A DNA stretch of 64,000 bases from Vibrio ulleungensis. Lineage in GTDB: Bacteria > Pseudomonadota > Gammaproteobacteria > Enterobacterales > Vibrionaceae. The notes beneath the pieces are model-generated. The model was not told the origin of the DNA. It saw nothing but the letters and a program-made list of their open reading frames with translations, and ran no database searches. The DNA is taken from assembly GCF_016900875.1 (NCBI RefSeq), contig NZ_JAFEUM010000001.1, positions 384,824 through 448,823 on the forward strand, in the 5' to 3' direction. A program made the position numbers and the translations under genes. Positions 36,613-45,109 of this stretch are shown here, piece after piece (within the stretch, counting starts at the first letter, position 1; each line of letters opens with the position of its first letter).

Positions 36613-37983
36613 TTATTTCTGACCGTTAAGATTTAAGTCAAATGTGAATGGTTCTGAAGCTCTCTGCTTAGGACTTAGCAGATGTTCAATCAAGGTACTT
36701 GCCTCGGCGGTACTCAATGTAGATGTTTTACCCCCATCAAATGCAGCGCTTTGAAGCTTTTTCCATATAGCCTCTGAATCGGCATTAAGGTGTCTCGATA
36801 CATCTGTCGCGGATTGGCTTTTTGAGCCCACGATTAAATAAGCCACTTGTATCGCATTGATATACTGCTTGCGTTCGATATGTGATAGAAACAGTTTTCG
36901 CTGACTAGCCAACCAAGCGCGCTTTTTACGTTTAAGGGTGAAGTCAGAAAACAGCGTTACCTTTTTATTTGCCCATACAAGAATGCTGAGTAGAACAATA
37001 ACAATTGGAAGAGTGGCTTTATTGACCGTTAGCCACTCAATGGTCTTTGTTGCAAGGTTTTGGACATCGACATTTGTGAGGCTAGCGATCACTCCTTTGT
37101 TACCAGCAATCATTGTTTGCTCGCTCACTGACAGAGTCTCGAGTTGTTTGTTTTTGGTGTCCCACCACGGTATACGGATCTCTGGCAGCGTGTAGGCGCC
37201 TTTTTCTTGTACGATGACGGTTACGCTTTGTTTAAGTACCGCCGTGTTGGTTTTGCTCAACGGGTTTAGGACATTTTCTTTTACCGGTGGTTTGAGATAG
37301 TTTTCGGTTCCTTTTATCGGCTCTATATTGATCTCGGGTAGCACGATGGTATTGGAGCCACTCACTTCGAGCTTGTAGGTGAATGTCACGGCATCCCCCA
37401 CGTACAGTTCTTTATCAAGCTCACGGTCGGTGGTCACAGATAGTGATGCGTTGCTGCCAACCACTAAACGTGAATTATCGCCAGATCCACCTATTTCTGT
37501 GACTGAAAACTCAACAGCTGATGCTGCAGTCACACGACCAGCACTTTTTTCACCCCCCGTAGACTCGATAGAGGCATCCACAGCTAATTCGGGTAAAGAA
37601 AAGGTTTTTGCAGTAGTAGGAAAAACATGTAACTGAGTTTTTTGTGAGTACCACTTTTGGCCTTCAATAGTGCGGGTAGAGCTTGAGATAGGTTTGCTAT
37701 CAGTCACGACCACAGCATCTTGAATATCAACATAGGGAAGCACCATATCCTCGGCAAAAGGATACAAACTAAGCAGCTCCAACTCGATGTCGAGTTGCTC
37801 TTTAATCACCACCTCATCCGCGCTGGTGGTCATGTTCAAGCGAATGTCCTTTTCAGAGACCGCTTGTTCAAATGTGCTTTGGGCAGTAACGCTTTGTGAA
37901 AAGGCAACACTGGTTACCGCAAGTGTGCATACCACTAACCACATTCTAAACAAGCGGTTGCGGCCGGGTTTATTTTTGTTCAT
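36613..37983 (-). CDS. batD: BatD-family periplasmic protein
   Basis: A 456-residue BatD/oxygen-tolerance family protein, last in the seven-gene Bat operon. It has a signal sequence (about 8-35), periplasmic Ig-like beta domains (VGDAVTFTYKLEVSGSNTIV), a membrane helix near 325-342 (VNKATLPIVIVLLSILVWAN) and a cytoplasmic helical tail. I chose the ATG at 37983 with AGTGAG upstream, which overlaps the batC end by 14 bp. Bat proteins are thought to form an envelope-stress or aerotolerance complex with MoxR; the mechanism is unsettled. Confidence 0.82.
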   Translation of the reverse strand: MNKNKPGRNRLFRMWLVVCTLAVTSVAFSQSVTAQSTFEQAVSEKDIRLNMTTSADEVVIKEQLDIELELLSLYPFAEDMVLPYVDIQDAVVVTDSKPISSSTRTIEGQKWYSQKTQLHVFPTTAKTFSLPELAVDASIESTGGEKSAGRVTAASAVEFSVTEIGGSGDNSRLVVGSNASLSVTTDRELDKELYVGDAVTFTYKLEVSGSNTIVLPEINIEPIKGTENYLKPPVKENVLNPLSKTNTAVLKQSVTVIVQEKGAYTLPEIRIPWWDTKNKQLETLSVSEQTMIAGNKGVIASLTNVDVQNLATKTIEWLTVNKATLPIVIVLLSILVWANKKVTLFSDFTLKRKKRAWLASQRKLFLSHIERKQYINAIQVAYLIVGSKSQSATDVSRHLNADSEAIWKKLQSAAFDGGKTSTLSTAEASTLIEHLLSPKQRASEPFTFDLNLNGQK

Positions 37984-38644
37984 TAGCGTACTCACTTTGA
38001 AACTTTTGCCTTAAAAAATTTGAAGGGTTTTGGCGCACTTGATTAAGCCAAGCTTGGTCTGTTAGGCGCACAGTCTTATCAGCCTTTTTATCGCTCTCTT
38101 CGCTGGCTATTTGGCGATCATCGATGGATTTATTGGTGCTCTTCTCCGGTGGCGCATTTTTGATTTTTTCCATTGCCAATGACACCACGCGGAAATTTTC
38201 TTTTGCTGCGTCAGACACTTCGCCGGTTTGATACAACGCTTGATACTGCGTTTGCGCCGTTTCGAATTGCCCTGAATGCGCATACGCGTTAGCAACCGCG
38301 AGCTGAGCATTAGGACTGTCTAACCGTTCAAACTGCTCGATTGCCGATACGAAGTTGCCCGATAAGTAGCTGCTGTGAGCTTTCCATTGTTGTGACTCAA
38401 ATAGGGCCGCCGCTTCTTTATACTGCTCATTGTTAAAATAGAGAGCGGCTTGTTGGTCACTCGACAGCCATGCGTTTTTAAACGATGCCGGTGATAACTG
38501 ATGCCAGCAAACTAACCCTGTGGCAATAAGCAAAATGGAGAGACCCCATCGCTTGATAGGACTTAGCTTATCAATGGTCTTTATGAGTCGGTGATTGGCT
38601 ACAGTGCGTTGGTCTGTCGGCCGAGTGTTGATTGTCGTTACCAT
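37970..38644 (-). CDS. batC: TPR protein of the Bat operon (BatC/BatE type)
   Basis: A 224-residue inner-membrane protein with a single membrane helix near 33-50 (WGLSILLIATGLVCWHQL). Periplasmic tetratricopeptide repeats follow (AALYFNNEQYKEAAALFESQ, AQLAVANAYAHSGQFETAQ). The last third is charged (KKADKTVRL) without fold. The ATG at 38644 overlaps batB by 7 bp; an upstream TTG is less likely. It probably binds the VWA proteins BatA and BatB. Confidence 0.8.
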   Translation of the reverse strand: MVTTINTRPTDQRTVANHRLIKTIDKLSPIKRWGLSILLIATGLVCWHQLSPASFKNAWLSSDQQAALYFNNEQYKEAAALFESQQWKAHSSYLSGNFVSAIEQFERLDSPNAQLAVANAYAHSGQFETAQTQYQALYQTGEVSDAAKENFRVVSLAMEKIKNAPPEKSTNKSIDDRQIASEESDKKADKTVRLTDQAWLNQVRQNPSNFLRQKFQSEYANEQK

Positions 38645-39630
38645 TTTAATGTCCAACCTCGTCTAAACCACATAAGTTGCAGTGGCAGTAGTAAAAACAG
38701 CAACCAATACCCGGCATCGAGCCAAGGCTGGTCAGCATCGTCTGAGCTAAACAGGTTGTTTTGAATCAAGCTATACACTCTGTCGATATCGCTAGAGTCA
38801 TGAGTGAATGGGATCATAGACCCATGCCCGGATTGAGCCAGCTGGGTTAGGCGCTGCAAGTCTTCTTGAGTAAGACCCGCAACGGGAGCCTCGGCACCCG
38901 AACCGCTGTTGGCATGTTCACCAATAGCCCACACCAATACTTGATGCTCCAGTGGCGCAAATTCTTGCTTCAGCTTTGCTATAGCCTGCTCATCAGTTTT
39001 ATCGGTTAATAGCAGAACGGTCGAAGGCGCTTTTGCTTTTTTCAGCAGTGTTTTCACCGGTGTAATGAAGGCGTCAGGCCGTGTTGTTTGATCCGGCAAC
39101 AGCTGCGTATCTAATACATCCAAAAAGTAGTGGGCTAGGGTGCTATCTTTAGTGGTTGGCATTGCAACATGGGCGCTACCTCCATACACCACCAAGGCGG
39201 TTTTAGCATCACCGCGACGCTCAATGAGTTGCAGCACTTTCTGTTTTGCACGTGTCAGTCTAGTGGGCTGTAGGTCGGATTGATTCATGGTATCGGCTAC
39301 GTCTAATACCACGATGAGTTCTGAGTTATCTTCGTAAAGTGGCGATGTTTGTCGTGTCCATGTGGGTCCAGCCATAACCAAGGTGGCAATTATCGCGATC
39401 ACCAGAAACAGGTGAGTAGGCGTCCACCACCCATTATTGTGGGCATTGATGGTTAATTGCTGAACCATTTTGGCGGACATGTGCTTTCGCCACTGCGCGG
39501 TGAGATCATCTTCCTTACGCAGCATTCGATAGAACACAAATAGCGGTATTAGCGATACCAACCACCATGGTCTTATAAAGTGAAACTGACTCAGATCAGA
39601 AACATTTAGCTTAGTTAGGAGATCAAACAC
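38638..39630 (-). CDS. batB: VWA-domain membrane protein (BatB type), altered MIDAS
   Basis: A 330-residue protein with N-terminal helix pairs (18-35, 68-86), a von Willebrand A domain (about 100-290) and a C-terminal helix. The usual MIDAS motif DxSxS reads LDVADTMNQSD, so both Ser positions are changed (Ala, Thr). TDKTDEQA replaces the TDG loop. Metal binding may thus be weak or lost. Its start overlaps batA by 8 bp, so the two are coupled. Confidence 0.83.
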   Translation of the reverse strand: MFDLLTKLNVSDLSQFHFIRPWWLVSLIPLFVFYRMLRKEDDLTAQWRKHMSAKMVQQLTINAHNNGWWTPTHLFLVIAIIATLVMAGPTWTRQTSPLYEDNSELIVVLDVADTMNQSDLQPTRLTRAKQKVLQLIERRGDAKTALVVYGGSAHVAMPTTKDSTLAHYFLDVLDTQLLPDQTTRPDAFITPVKTLLKKAKAPSTVLLLTDKTDEQAIAKLKQEFAPLEHQVLVWAIGEHANSGSGAEAPVAGLTQEDLQRLTQLAQSGHGSMIPFTHDSSDIDRVYSLIQNNLFSSDDADQPWLDAGYWLLFLLLPLQLMWFRRGWTLKW

Positions 39631-40657
39631 GGTGCGCTCCTTTTGACGACGCTTGGGCCGTGGTTGACTCAGTTCGACGCGTGCTTTGTGTAATTTTTAG
39701 TAGCAGTACCAGCGCCACCGCGAGCAGCTGAGTAACAAAGAAAACCCCAAACGCAATATGGTGCAAGCTATGTCTAGGACGATGTGAGACAACATCAAAC
39801 TCTTGCTGTTCGAGGTTGTTGATCACGTGGTACGCTTTTTCTAAATCTTGTGAATTCATCGCATGGAACATGCTGCCTCCCGTAATGCGCGATACGCTCT
39901 CTAGGGTGGGAAGGTCCATTTTGTAGCGCCCTTTAGTGCTGGGATCACCCATCGCGATAGTGTGGATCTTTATATTGTATTTTTGAGCAATTTCCGCAGC
40001 TTTAATGGGTGGCATTTTCGAACTGGTGTCATCACCATCAGTCAATAAAATCAGTACACGTTGACGGCTTTTCTCTTGCTCAAAAAGGGCAATTGATAGT
40101 CCAATAGCATCACCAAAGGCGGTTTGAAATCCGGCGTAGCCAAGTTGAGCATCGTTAAGCAACGCTTGCCAAGCTGGGATGTCATCAGTAAAAGGGGTTT
40201 GCACATAGGCTGCATCAGCAAACAAAATCAAACCGAGTCGGTCATGTTCTCGCCCTGCAGCAAAGTCGTTCAAAACCTGTTTTGCCACGGTTAGGCGGTC
40301 GACTTTAACCCCAGAGGCGTCAACAAAATCTTTCTCCGACATTGAGCCGGACAAATCCAATGCCACCATGATCTCTCTGGCAGATTTTCGCTGCTCAATA
40401 GGCTCACCCAACCAAACGGGTTTAGCTATCGCAGTTACCAGTGCTAAGTAGCCGATAACCACGACCACCCATTGAATTTTTCGGCGTTTTAGTTCGGATG
40501 AGCCTTCGAGAGCCTCTTGCCCAGATACCGCAACCAATCGCTCAAAAAACGGCACTTTTAGGGCTTTTGTTGTGGTTTTGTAGGGCGGTATAAAGCGATA
40601 GACCAGTAAAGGCGCGATCAACAGACAAAATGCCAAAGGATAATCAAACTCAATCAT
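39623..40657 (-). CDS. batA: VWA-domain membrane protein (BatA type)
   Basis: A 344-residue inner-membrane protein with two N-terminal helices, a von Willebrand A domain (about 88-280) and a C-terminal helix near 305-322. The MIDAS motif is intact: LDLSGSMSEKDF and the distal LLTDGDDTSSK. Its start overlaps the DUF4381 gene by 4 bp. In characterised bacteria BatA works with BatB and TPR partners downstream of a MoxR ATPase. Confidence 0.87.
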   Translation of the reverse strand: MIEFDYPLAFCLLIAPLLVYRFIPPYKTTTKALKVPFFERLVAVSGQEALEGSSELKRRKIQWVVVVIGYLALVTAIAKPVWLGEPIEQRKSAREIMVALDLSGSMSEKDFVDASGVKVDRLTVAKQVLNDFAAGREHDRLGLILFADAAYVQTPFTDDIPAWQALLNDAQLGYAGFQTAFGDAIGLSIALFEQEKSRQRVLILLTDGDDTSSKMPPIKAAEIAQKYNIKIHTIAMGDPSTKGRYKMDLPTLESVSRITGGSMFHAMNSQDLEKAYHVINNLEQQEFDVVSHRPRHSLHHIAFGVFFVTQLLAVALVLLLKITQSTRRTESTTAQASSKGAHRV

Positions 40658-41154
40658 TGTGCGACCTCATGATGCTTTATCCAAAATGCCACGGCTTCGC
40701 GCAGCGACAACAATTGTTGTTGTGATTCATCAACTTGATGTGAATAGGCCAAACGGCTGAGTAACCCCGCGTGTTTTACGCTGAAATCACTGCCTGGGCA
40801 GCGAGCATCTAGCCACTCTTCCCATGATTGACCGACCAACGGAGCGACATCTTCTCTTGGGTAGGCATAAAGCGCCGTACGTCTAATCAGCAGCGGTATC
40901 ATTGCGACTTGGTCTGAGTTAAGCCCAATCTCCGATAGCGCTTTGATCGCAGCTCTTCGATAAGCATTGCGTTGATAATGCCGATATAGCCGAACCAGCT
41001 GGTAGATAACGTAAGCAGCTAGCAAACCGATAACAACCCACCACCCAGGTGCATCAGGTATCCAACTAATGGGCTCAGGCAAGCTAGGCTCCATTAAACC
41101 TGAGGTGAGTGGCGTGATGCCTTGTGGGTGCAGGTTTTCTATGCCATCGCTCAT
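40654..41154 (-). CDS. DUF4381 membrane protein of the Bat operon
   Basis: A 166-residue protein with a single hydrophobic helix (about 35-52: WWVVIGLLAAYVIYQLVRLY) followed by a cytoplasmic helical region with YPREDVAPLVGQSWEEWLD, the conserved DUF4381 block. It overlaps both neighbours by 4 bp (ATGA). It is a standard partner between DUF58 and batA; its role is unknown. Confidence 0.8.
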   Translation of the reverse strand: MSDGIENLHPQGITPLTSGLMEPSLPEPISWIPDAPGWWVVIGLLAAYVIYQLVRLYRHYQRNAYRRAAIKALSEIGLNSDQVAMIPLLIRRTALYAYPREDVAPLVGQSWEEWLDARCPGSDFSVKHAGLLSRLAYSHQVDESQQQLLSLREAVAFWIKHHEVAQ

Positions 41155-42101
41155 TTCATTGTCCTACTGTGATGACCAAGTTGGGCGCGAAGCTGCACAT
41201 CGGTCTCTTCAATCGTATTAAAGTGAAGCATTGGAATTTTGAATTTTCGGGCAAGCTTTGCAAACCCTTCGATAGCCTGAGTAACATCGCTGGAGAACTT
41301 TTCTCTAAACGGCTCATCATCGCTCGACAGCGAGACTTGTTTTGCTCCATCGCTGAACACGACATCGCCTAAATTGGCGAGTTGATGCTCGAGAGGATCG
41401 GTCACATGACAAAATACGACGTCGTTGTGCTGACAAAGCTTTTTGATCGCGTCATCGTTGTGCGAGCTATAGCCGTAACCATCGGTAATGATGATCACCA
41501 GCCCATCATGCTTGACCAAACGTTGAGCTTGTTTAAAGAAACCGCTAAATGAAGAGCGTTGTGAAAGCGCCGCGCTCTCTACCCCCAAGGCGTGGTTTTT
41601 TAGCACCACTTGGCTTAACAGCTTTAACACATGATTGGCACTGCGGTGGGGAGCGACAGTAACCGACGATGAATCGTCAAACACAATGGCACCAACTCGG
41701 TCGGTGGCCCCTATGATATTCCAGGCGATAAGTGCACCAATTTCTGCAGCAATGACGGATTTCATTTTTCTTTGACTGCCAAAGAACATTCCTGCTCTTT
41801 GATCAATCAATAAATAGACGTTTCGTTCGCGCTCTTCAGAATAGATCCTTACATGAGGTTTGCCGGTTCTATTGGTGACTTTCCAATCCATGGTGCGAAT
41901 ATCATCACCCACATTGTAATGGCGCATCTCTTCAAAGTTTAATCCTCGGCCACGCAGCTTTGATACATGTCTGCCAGTCAACAAGCTGTTTATTGGCTGG
42001 TTAGGCAAGAAATCAAATCCTGTTGCTTTGTATCTTAAGCGACTCAACGTATCGAGGCTGGTGTAGAAGTCTGGATCTCTATTGCCTTGGCTCATCGACA
42101 T
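41151..42101 (-). CDS. DUF58 protein of the Bat operon
   Basis: A 316-residue DUF58 protein with the hallmark block RGRGLNFEEMRHYNVGDDIR then MDWKVTNRTGKPHVRIYSEE (about 50-85) and a degenerate VWA-like C-terminal half (IITDGYGYSSH). It sits between moxR (11-bp gap) and DUF4381 (4-bp overlap). MoxR ATPases are believed to act on such VWA partners. Confidence 0.85.
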   Translation of the reverse strand: MSMSQGNRDPDFYTSLDTLSRLRYKATGFDFLPNQPINSLLTGRHVSKLRGRGLNFEEMRHYNVGDDIRTMDWKVTNRTGKPHVRIYSEERERNVYLLIDQRAGMFFGSQRKMKSVIAAEIGALIAWNIIGATDRVGAIVFDDSSSVTVAPHRSANHVLKLLSQVVLKNHALGVESAALSQRSSFSGFFKQAQRLVKHDGLVIIITDGYGYSSHNDDAIKKLCQHNDVVFCHVTDPLEHQLANLGDVVFSDGAKQVSLSSDDEPFREKFSSDVTQAIEGFAKLARKFKIPMLHFNTIEETDVQLRAQLGHHSRTMK

Positions 42102-42112
42102 AACAAATACCT

Positions 42113-43081
42113 CTACGCAACCGCGATGTGGGTAAGAATCTCGTCGATAACACGGTCCGCATTCACCCCATCAGCCAGCGCATCGTAGGTTAAGATCAAG
42201 CGATGTCTTAGTACACCGTGGACCACGCCCCTAACATCATCGGGATCGACAAATTCTTTACCGCTCAGCCACGCCATGGCGCGAGCGCACTTATCGAGCG
42301 CAATGGTTGCTCGGGGACTAGAGCCCACTGCAATCCACTTAGATAAGTTTGAGTCAGGGTACAGCTCGGGCTGTCGGGTCGCGACGATAATCGCGACGAT
42401 GTATTTAAGCACCGCATCGCTACAATGGATCTTGGTTATTTGGTTGCGCGCTTCAAAAATGGATTGAGGATCAATTGGCTGTGAAGGCTCGTTAGACTGG
42501 GCTTCTTCGCCACGTACCATTTTGATGATCAACTCTTCATCCTCAGCATTTGGATAATCCAGATTGATCTTCATAATAAATCTGTCCATCTGCGCCTCTG
42601 GTAAAGGATATGTCCCTTCTTGTTCAACCGGATTTTGTGTGGCTAATACCATAAATAGGTCAGGCAATTTATAGGTTTTACCTGCAACGGTAATTTGTCT
42701 CTCCTCCATCGCCTCAAGCAATGCAGCTTGCACTTTCGCGGGAGAGCGATTGATCTCGTCGGCTAGGAGTAAGTTATTGAATACCGGTCCCTGCTGGAAC
42801 GTCAGTGTGGGCTTGCCATCGACCTCTTGATACACCTCGGTACCCGTGACGTCTGACGGCAACAGATCGGGGGTAAATTGGACACGCCCAAGATCGACTG
42901 TTAATGCATCAGCAAGAGCTTTTATCGAACGTGTTTTGGCGGTGCCAGGAAGCCCCTCGAGCAACACGTTGCCGTTGGTCAATAACGCAACTAATAAGGT
43001 ATCCACCATATGTTGTTGACCAACCACAGAGCGACCCATTTGAGTTTTAAGCTCTCTTATGTCTTTTAAAGCCTGGTTCAT
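42113..43081 (-). CDS. MoxR-family AAA+ ATPase
   Basis: A 322-residue AAA+ ATPase, first gene of the Bat operon. Walker A is EGLPGTAKTRS (43-53), Walker B LLADEINRSPAK, sensor 1 FMVLATQNPVEQEGTYPLPE and the C-terminal arginine helix SPRATIALDKCARA. GGAG lies 7 bases before the ATG. MoxR proteins act as chaperones that mature VWA-domain partners, here BatA, BatB and DUF58. Confidence 0.88.
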   Translation of the reverse strand: MNQALKDIRELKTQMGRSVVGQQHMVDTLLVALLTNGNVLLEGLPGTAKTRSIKALADALTVDLGRVQFTPDLLPSDVTGTEVYQEVDGKPTLTFQQGPVFNNLLLADEINRSPAKVQAALLEAMEERQITVAGKTYKLPDLFMVLATQNPVEQEGTYPLPEAQMDRFIMKINLDYPNAEDEELIIKMVRGEEAQSNEPSQPIDPQSIFEARNQITKIHCSDAVLKYIVAIIVATRQPELYPDSNLSKWIAVGSSPRATIALDKCARAMAWLSGKEFVDPDDVRGVVHGVLRHRLILTYDALADGVNADRVIDEILTHIAVA

Positions 43082-43403
43082 TTACTTCTCCGATTATCGT
43101 ATCTACTATTAAAATCTAGCGTCTACTGGCCCAAAATCTAGGCACTAAGCAATTAAAAATATTAGATTTTCTTTAAGCACTACTCAGTAACACACACATT
43201 CTGGTTAGTACTCACGTTTTAGTTACTTGGGCTAATAAATTACAGCATGCATTAATTGGATATGGAATGGTTTTCGTTATTCTTTTTGCGTATGGCTCAT
43301 ATACGCAAAGGTCATTCGTCAAAACCTGATTGAGCCGCTATTGTATAGTCATCGCTAACGGAGATAGCACTTACATAACTCAACGAATCTAAAGGTTTAC
43401 ATT
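43082..43403. promoter_or_regulatory. Divergent promoter region moxR / DUF1254 with an inverted repeat
   Basis: 322 bp, AT-rich. A perfect 9-bp inverted repeat TTTGCGTAT / ATACGCAAA with 7-bp spacer (43285-43309) lies about 95 bp before the DUF1254 start and is a candidate operator. AAAGG precedes the downstream ATG. I see nothing else in this stretch. Confidence 0.5.
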
Positions 43404-44459
43404 ATGAAAAAAGTTACTATCAGCGCTCTTGTCAGCATGGCTCTATTGTCAAACACAGCGTTTGCTAAAGACGTTTCTACACTCACTGAGTATTTTGCTG
43501 ATGATGGTGAAATCACTACGGTTGAGAACTATCCAGTACTCGAAACTGCAAGACAGTTTGTAAAAGTGCAGGAAAAAGTAGGGGTCAACAATTTTGAACA
43601 CAAGCGTGTTCTTACCCCAACCGACGACCAGCCAGTAGTGAGAATGAACCGCGATACCTACTACTCAATGGCAACCATTGATGTGTCTAAGGGTGCTTCT
43701 GTTACTTTGCCGGAAATTCCTGAAGGTATGTATATGTCACTTGAAGTGATTACCGAAGATCACCGTATTCAAGCGATGGAGTATGGCGCTGGTACCTATG
43801 AGTTGAGCACTCATACTGGTGATCATGTGCACATTATCATACGTACCGATACGCGATTGAGCCTTGAAGAAGTTCACGCCCTACAAGATAAAATGAGCAT
43901 TCAGGCGGGTTCAAACAACGAATTCACCGCGCCACAAGTCAACAAAGAAGCGTTCGAGGCTGTTGAAAAAGATCTTAAAGCACAGATGCCTGTGATTTTA
44001 AAACGTGATGGTGCGCAAGCAACATTTGGTATGTTTACCGACCCTCAAGATGAGTCGAAAGAGTTGTTCACCGAAGAGAAATACGCGATTGGTGCAGCCA
44101 TTGGGTGGGGTGGTGCACAGCTAGCGGATAATGTGTATGAAGTATCAGGAAATTTCCCAGCAGACAAATGTTACCAAGCGACCTTCCCAGATCCAGAGAA
44201 CCAAGCGTTTTGGTCAGTCACTGTCTACAACAAAGCTGGCTTCATGTTTAAAGATGTTGCTAACGTGAGCTCAAACACTGCCGACAAGAACGCCGATGGT
44301 ACTTATACCGTAAGCTTTGGCTGTGGACCTGATGCGAAGAACAATCTAGAGATTGATAATGATTCGGGTATGTTTAGCGTTGCATTCCGCCACTACATTC
44401 CAAGTCAGAAGGTGCGTGACGGTTACCGAGTTCTTCCTTATATGAAAGAGATGAAATAA
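43404..44459 (+). CDS. Secreted DUF1254/DUF1214 protein
   Basis: A 351-residue periplasmic protein. A signal peptide (MKKVTISALVSMALLSNTAFA) is followed by a DUF1254 part (ENYPVLETARQF, VVRMNRDTYYSMATIDVSKG) and a DUF1214 part (QAFWSVTVYNKAGFM). The two domains together form the usual unit; no biochemical function is established. It is followed by a strong terminator and a small membrane-protein gene. Confidence 0.83.
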   Translation: MKKVTISALVSMALLSNTAFAKDVSTLTEYFADDGEITTVENYPVLETARQFVKVQEKVGVNNFEHKRVLTPTDDQPVVRMNRDTYYSMATIDVSKGASVTLPEIPEGMYMSLEVITEDHRIQAMEYGAGTYELSTHTGDHVHIIIRTDTRLSLEEVHALQDKMSIQAGSNNEFTAPQVNKEAFEAVEKDLKAQMPVILKRDGAQATFGMFTDPQDESKELFTEEKYAIGAAIGWGGAQLADNVYEVSGNFPADKCYQATFPDPENQAFWSVTVYNKAGFMFKDVANVSSNTADKNADGTYTVSFGCGPDAKNNLEIDNDSGMFSVAFRHYIPSQKVRDGYRVLPYMKEMK

Positions 44460-44485
44460 GTCGAATTTTACTAAGTAGCACTGCA

Positions 44486-44514
44486 GACCAGAGCCACTTT
44501 GGCTCTGGTCTTTT
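44486..44514 (+). terminator. Terminator after DUF1254 gene
   Basis: A perfect 10-bp stem GACCAGAGCC / GGCTCTGGTC with an ACTTT loop and a TTTT tail lies 27 bp after the stop. Confidence 0.9.
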
Positions 44515-44540
44515 AATTTCTAGATAGTGGGGTATGAACA

Positions 44541-44933
44541 GTGAACAAATTATTAGTGATCAGCACCTATGCAATGAGCGCGGTTTTCTTACTTGGTGAA
44601 ATTGCACGTCGAGGATTTGAATACTTTACAATTAACACCACCACAATGGTTGAAGATCTACTCTGTGGCGGACTGCTGTTTTTAGCAGCGACATTGCTTG
44701 CTAAAGGTAATGCGAAGGCTCAAGTTATGCTTATTGGGGCTTGGGGGTACGCGTTTGGTGGAATGTTTGTTCCGTTTTTTGCTCACTTGGAAGCGTTTAT
44801 GCGCGGTGTGGAAATCCGTACTGACCACCCAATAGACGATGTAGGCTCCATCATTTTAAAAGGCATTATTTGGTCGCTTTGCGGTGTGTTCTTCTTGATA
44901 TCGTTGCGTAAATCGTTCAAGCACACTAACTAG
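44541..44933 (+). CDS. Small four-helix membrane protein, unknown family
   Basis: A 130-residue protein with a GTG start (GTGGGG upstream) and hydrophobic segments at about 3-20, 36-54, 62-80 and 108-123. No recognised motif. A conserved-looking loop HLEAFMRGVEIRTDHP joins helices 3 and 4. It follows the DUF1254 gene's terminator by 27 bp, so it may be expressed by read-through or by its own promoter. Confidence 0.6.
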   Translation: MNKLLVISTYAMSAVFLLGEIARRGFEYFTINTTTMVEDLLCGGLLFLAATLLAKGNAKAQVMLIGAWGYAFGGMFVPFFAHLEAFMRGVEIRTDHPIDDVGSIILKGIIWSLCGVFFLISLRKSFKHTN

Positions 44934-45006
44934 CCAGCTGAAAACCGATCACATTGTATTCAGTTATCACTTTGCATTCTCAGTGAGGCAATAGGGCGAT
45001 AAGAGA

Positions 45007-45096
45007 TGAAGTCTGCAACGATGCAGACTTCACGCGTTTTAGCTGTCGCTTTCTTTACAGGTAAACATTCATCTTTGTGGGAGAATGCTTACCTGT
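45007..45096. terminator. Two stem-loops between convergent genes
   Basis: First stem TGAAGTCTGC / GCAGACTTCA with a 6-nt loop (45007-45032) is followed by GCGTTTT. Second stem ACAGGTAAACATTC / GAATGCTTACCTGT (one mismatch, 45057-45096) lies next to the flavoprotein stop. They probably end transcripts from both sides. Confidence 0.7.
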
Positions 45097-45109
45097 GACG
45101 TACTGCAGT

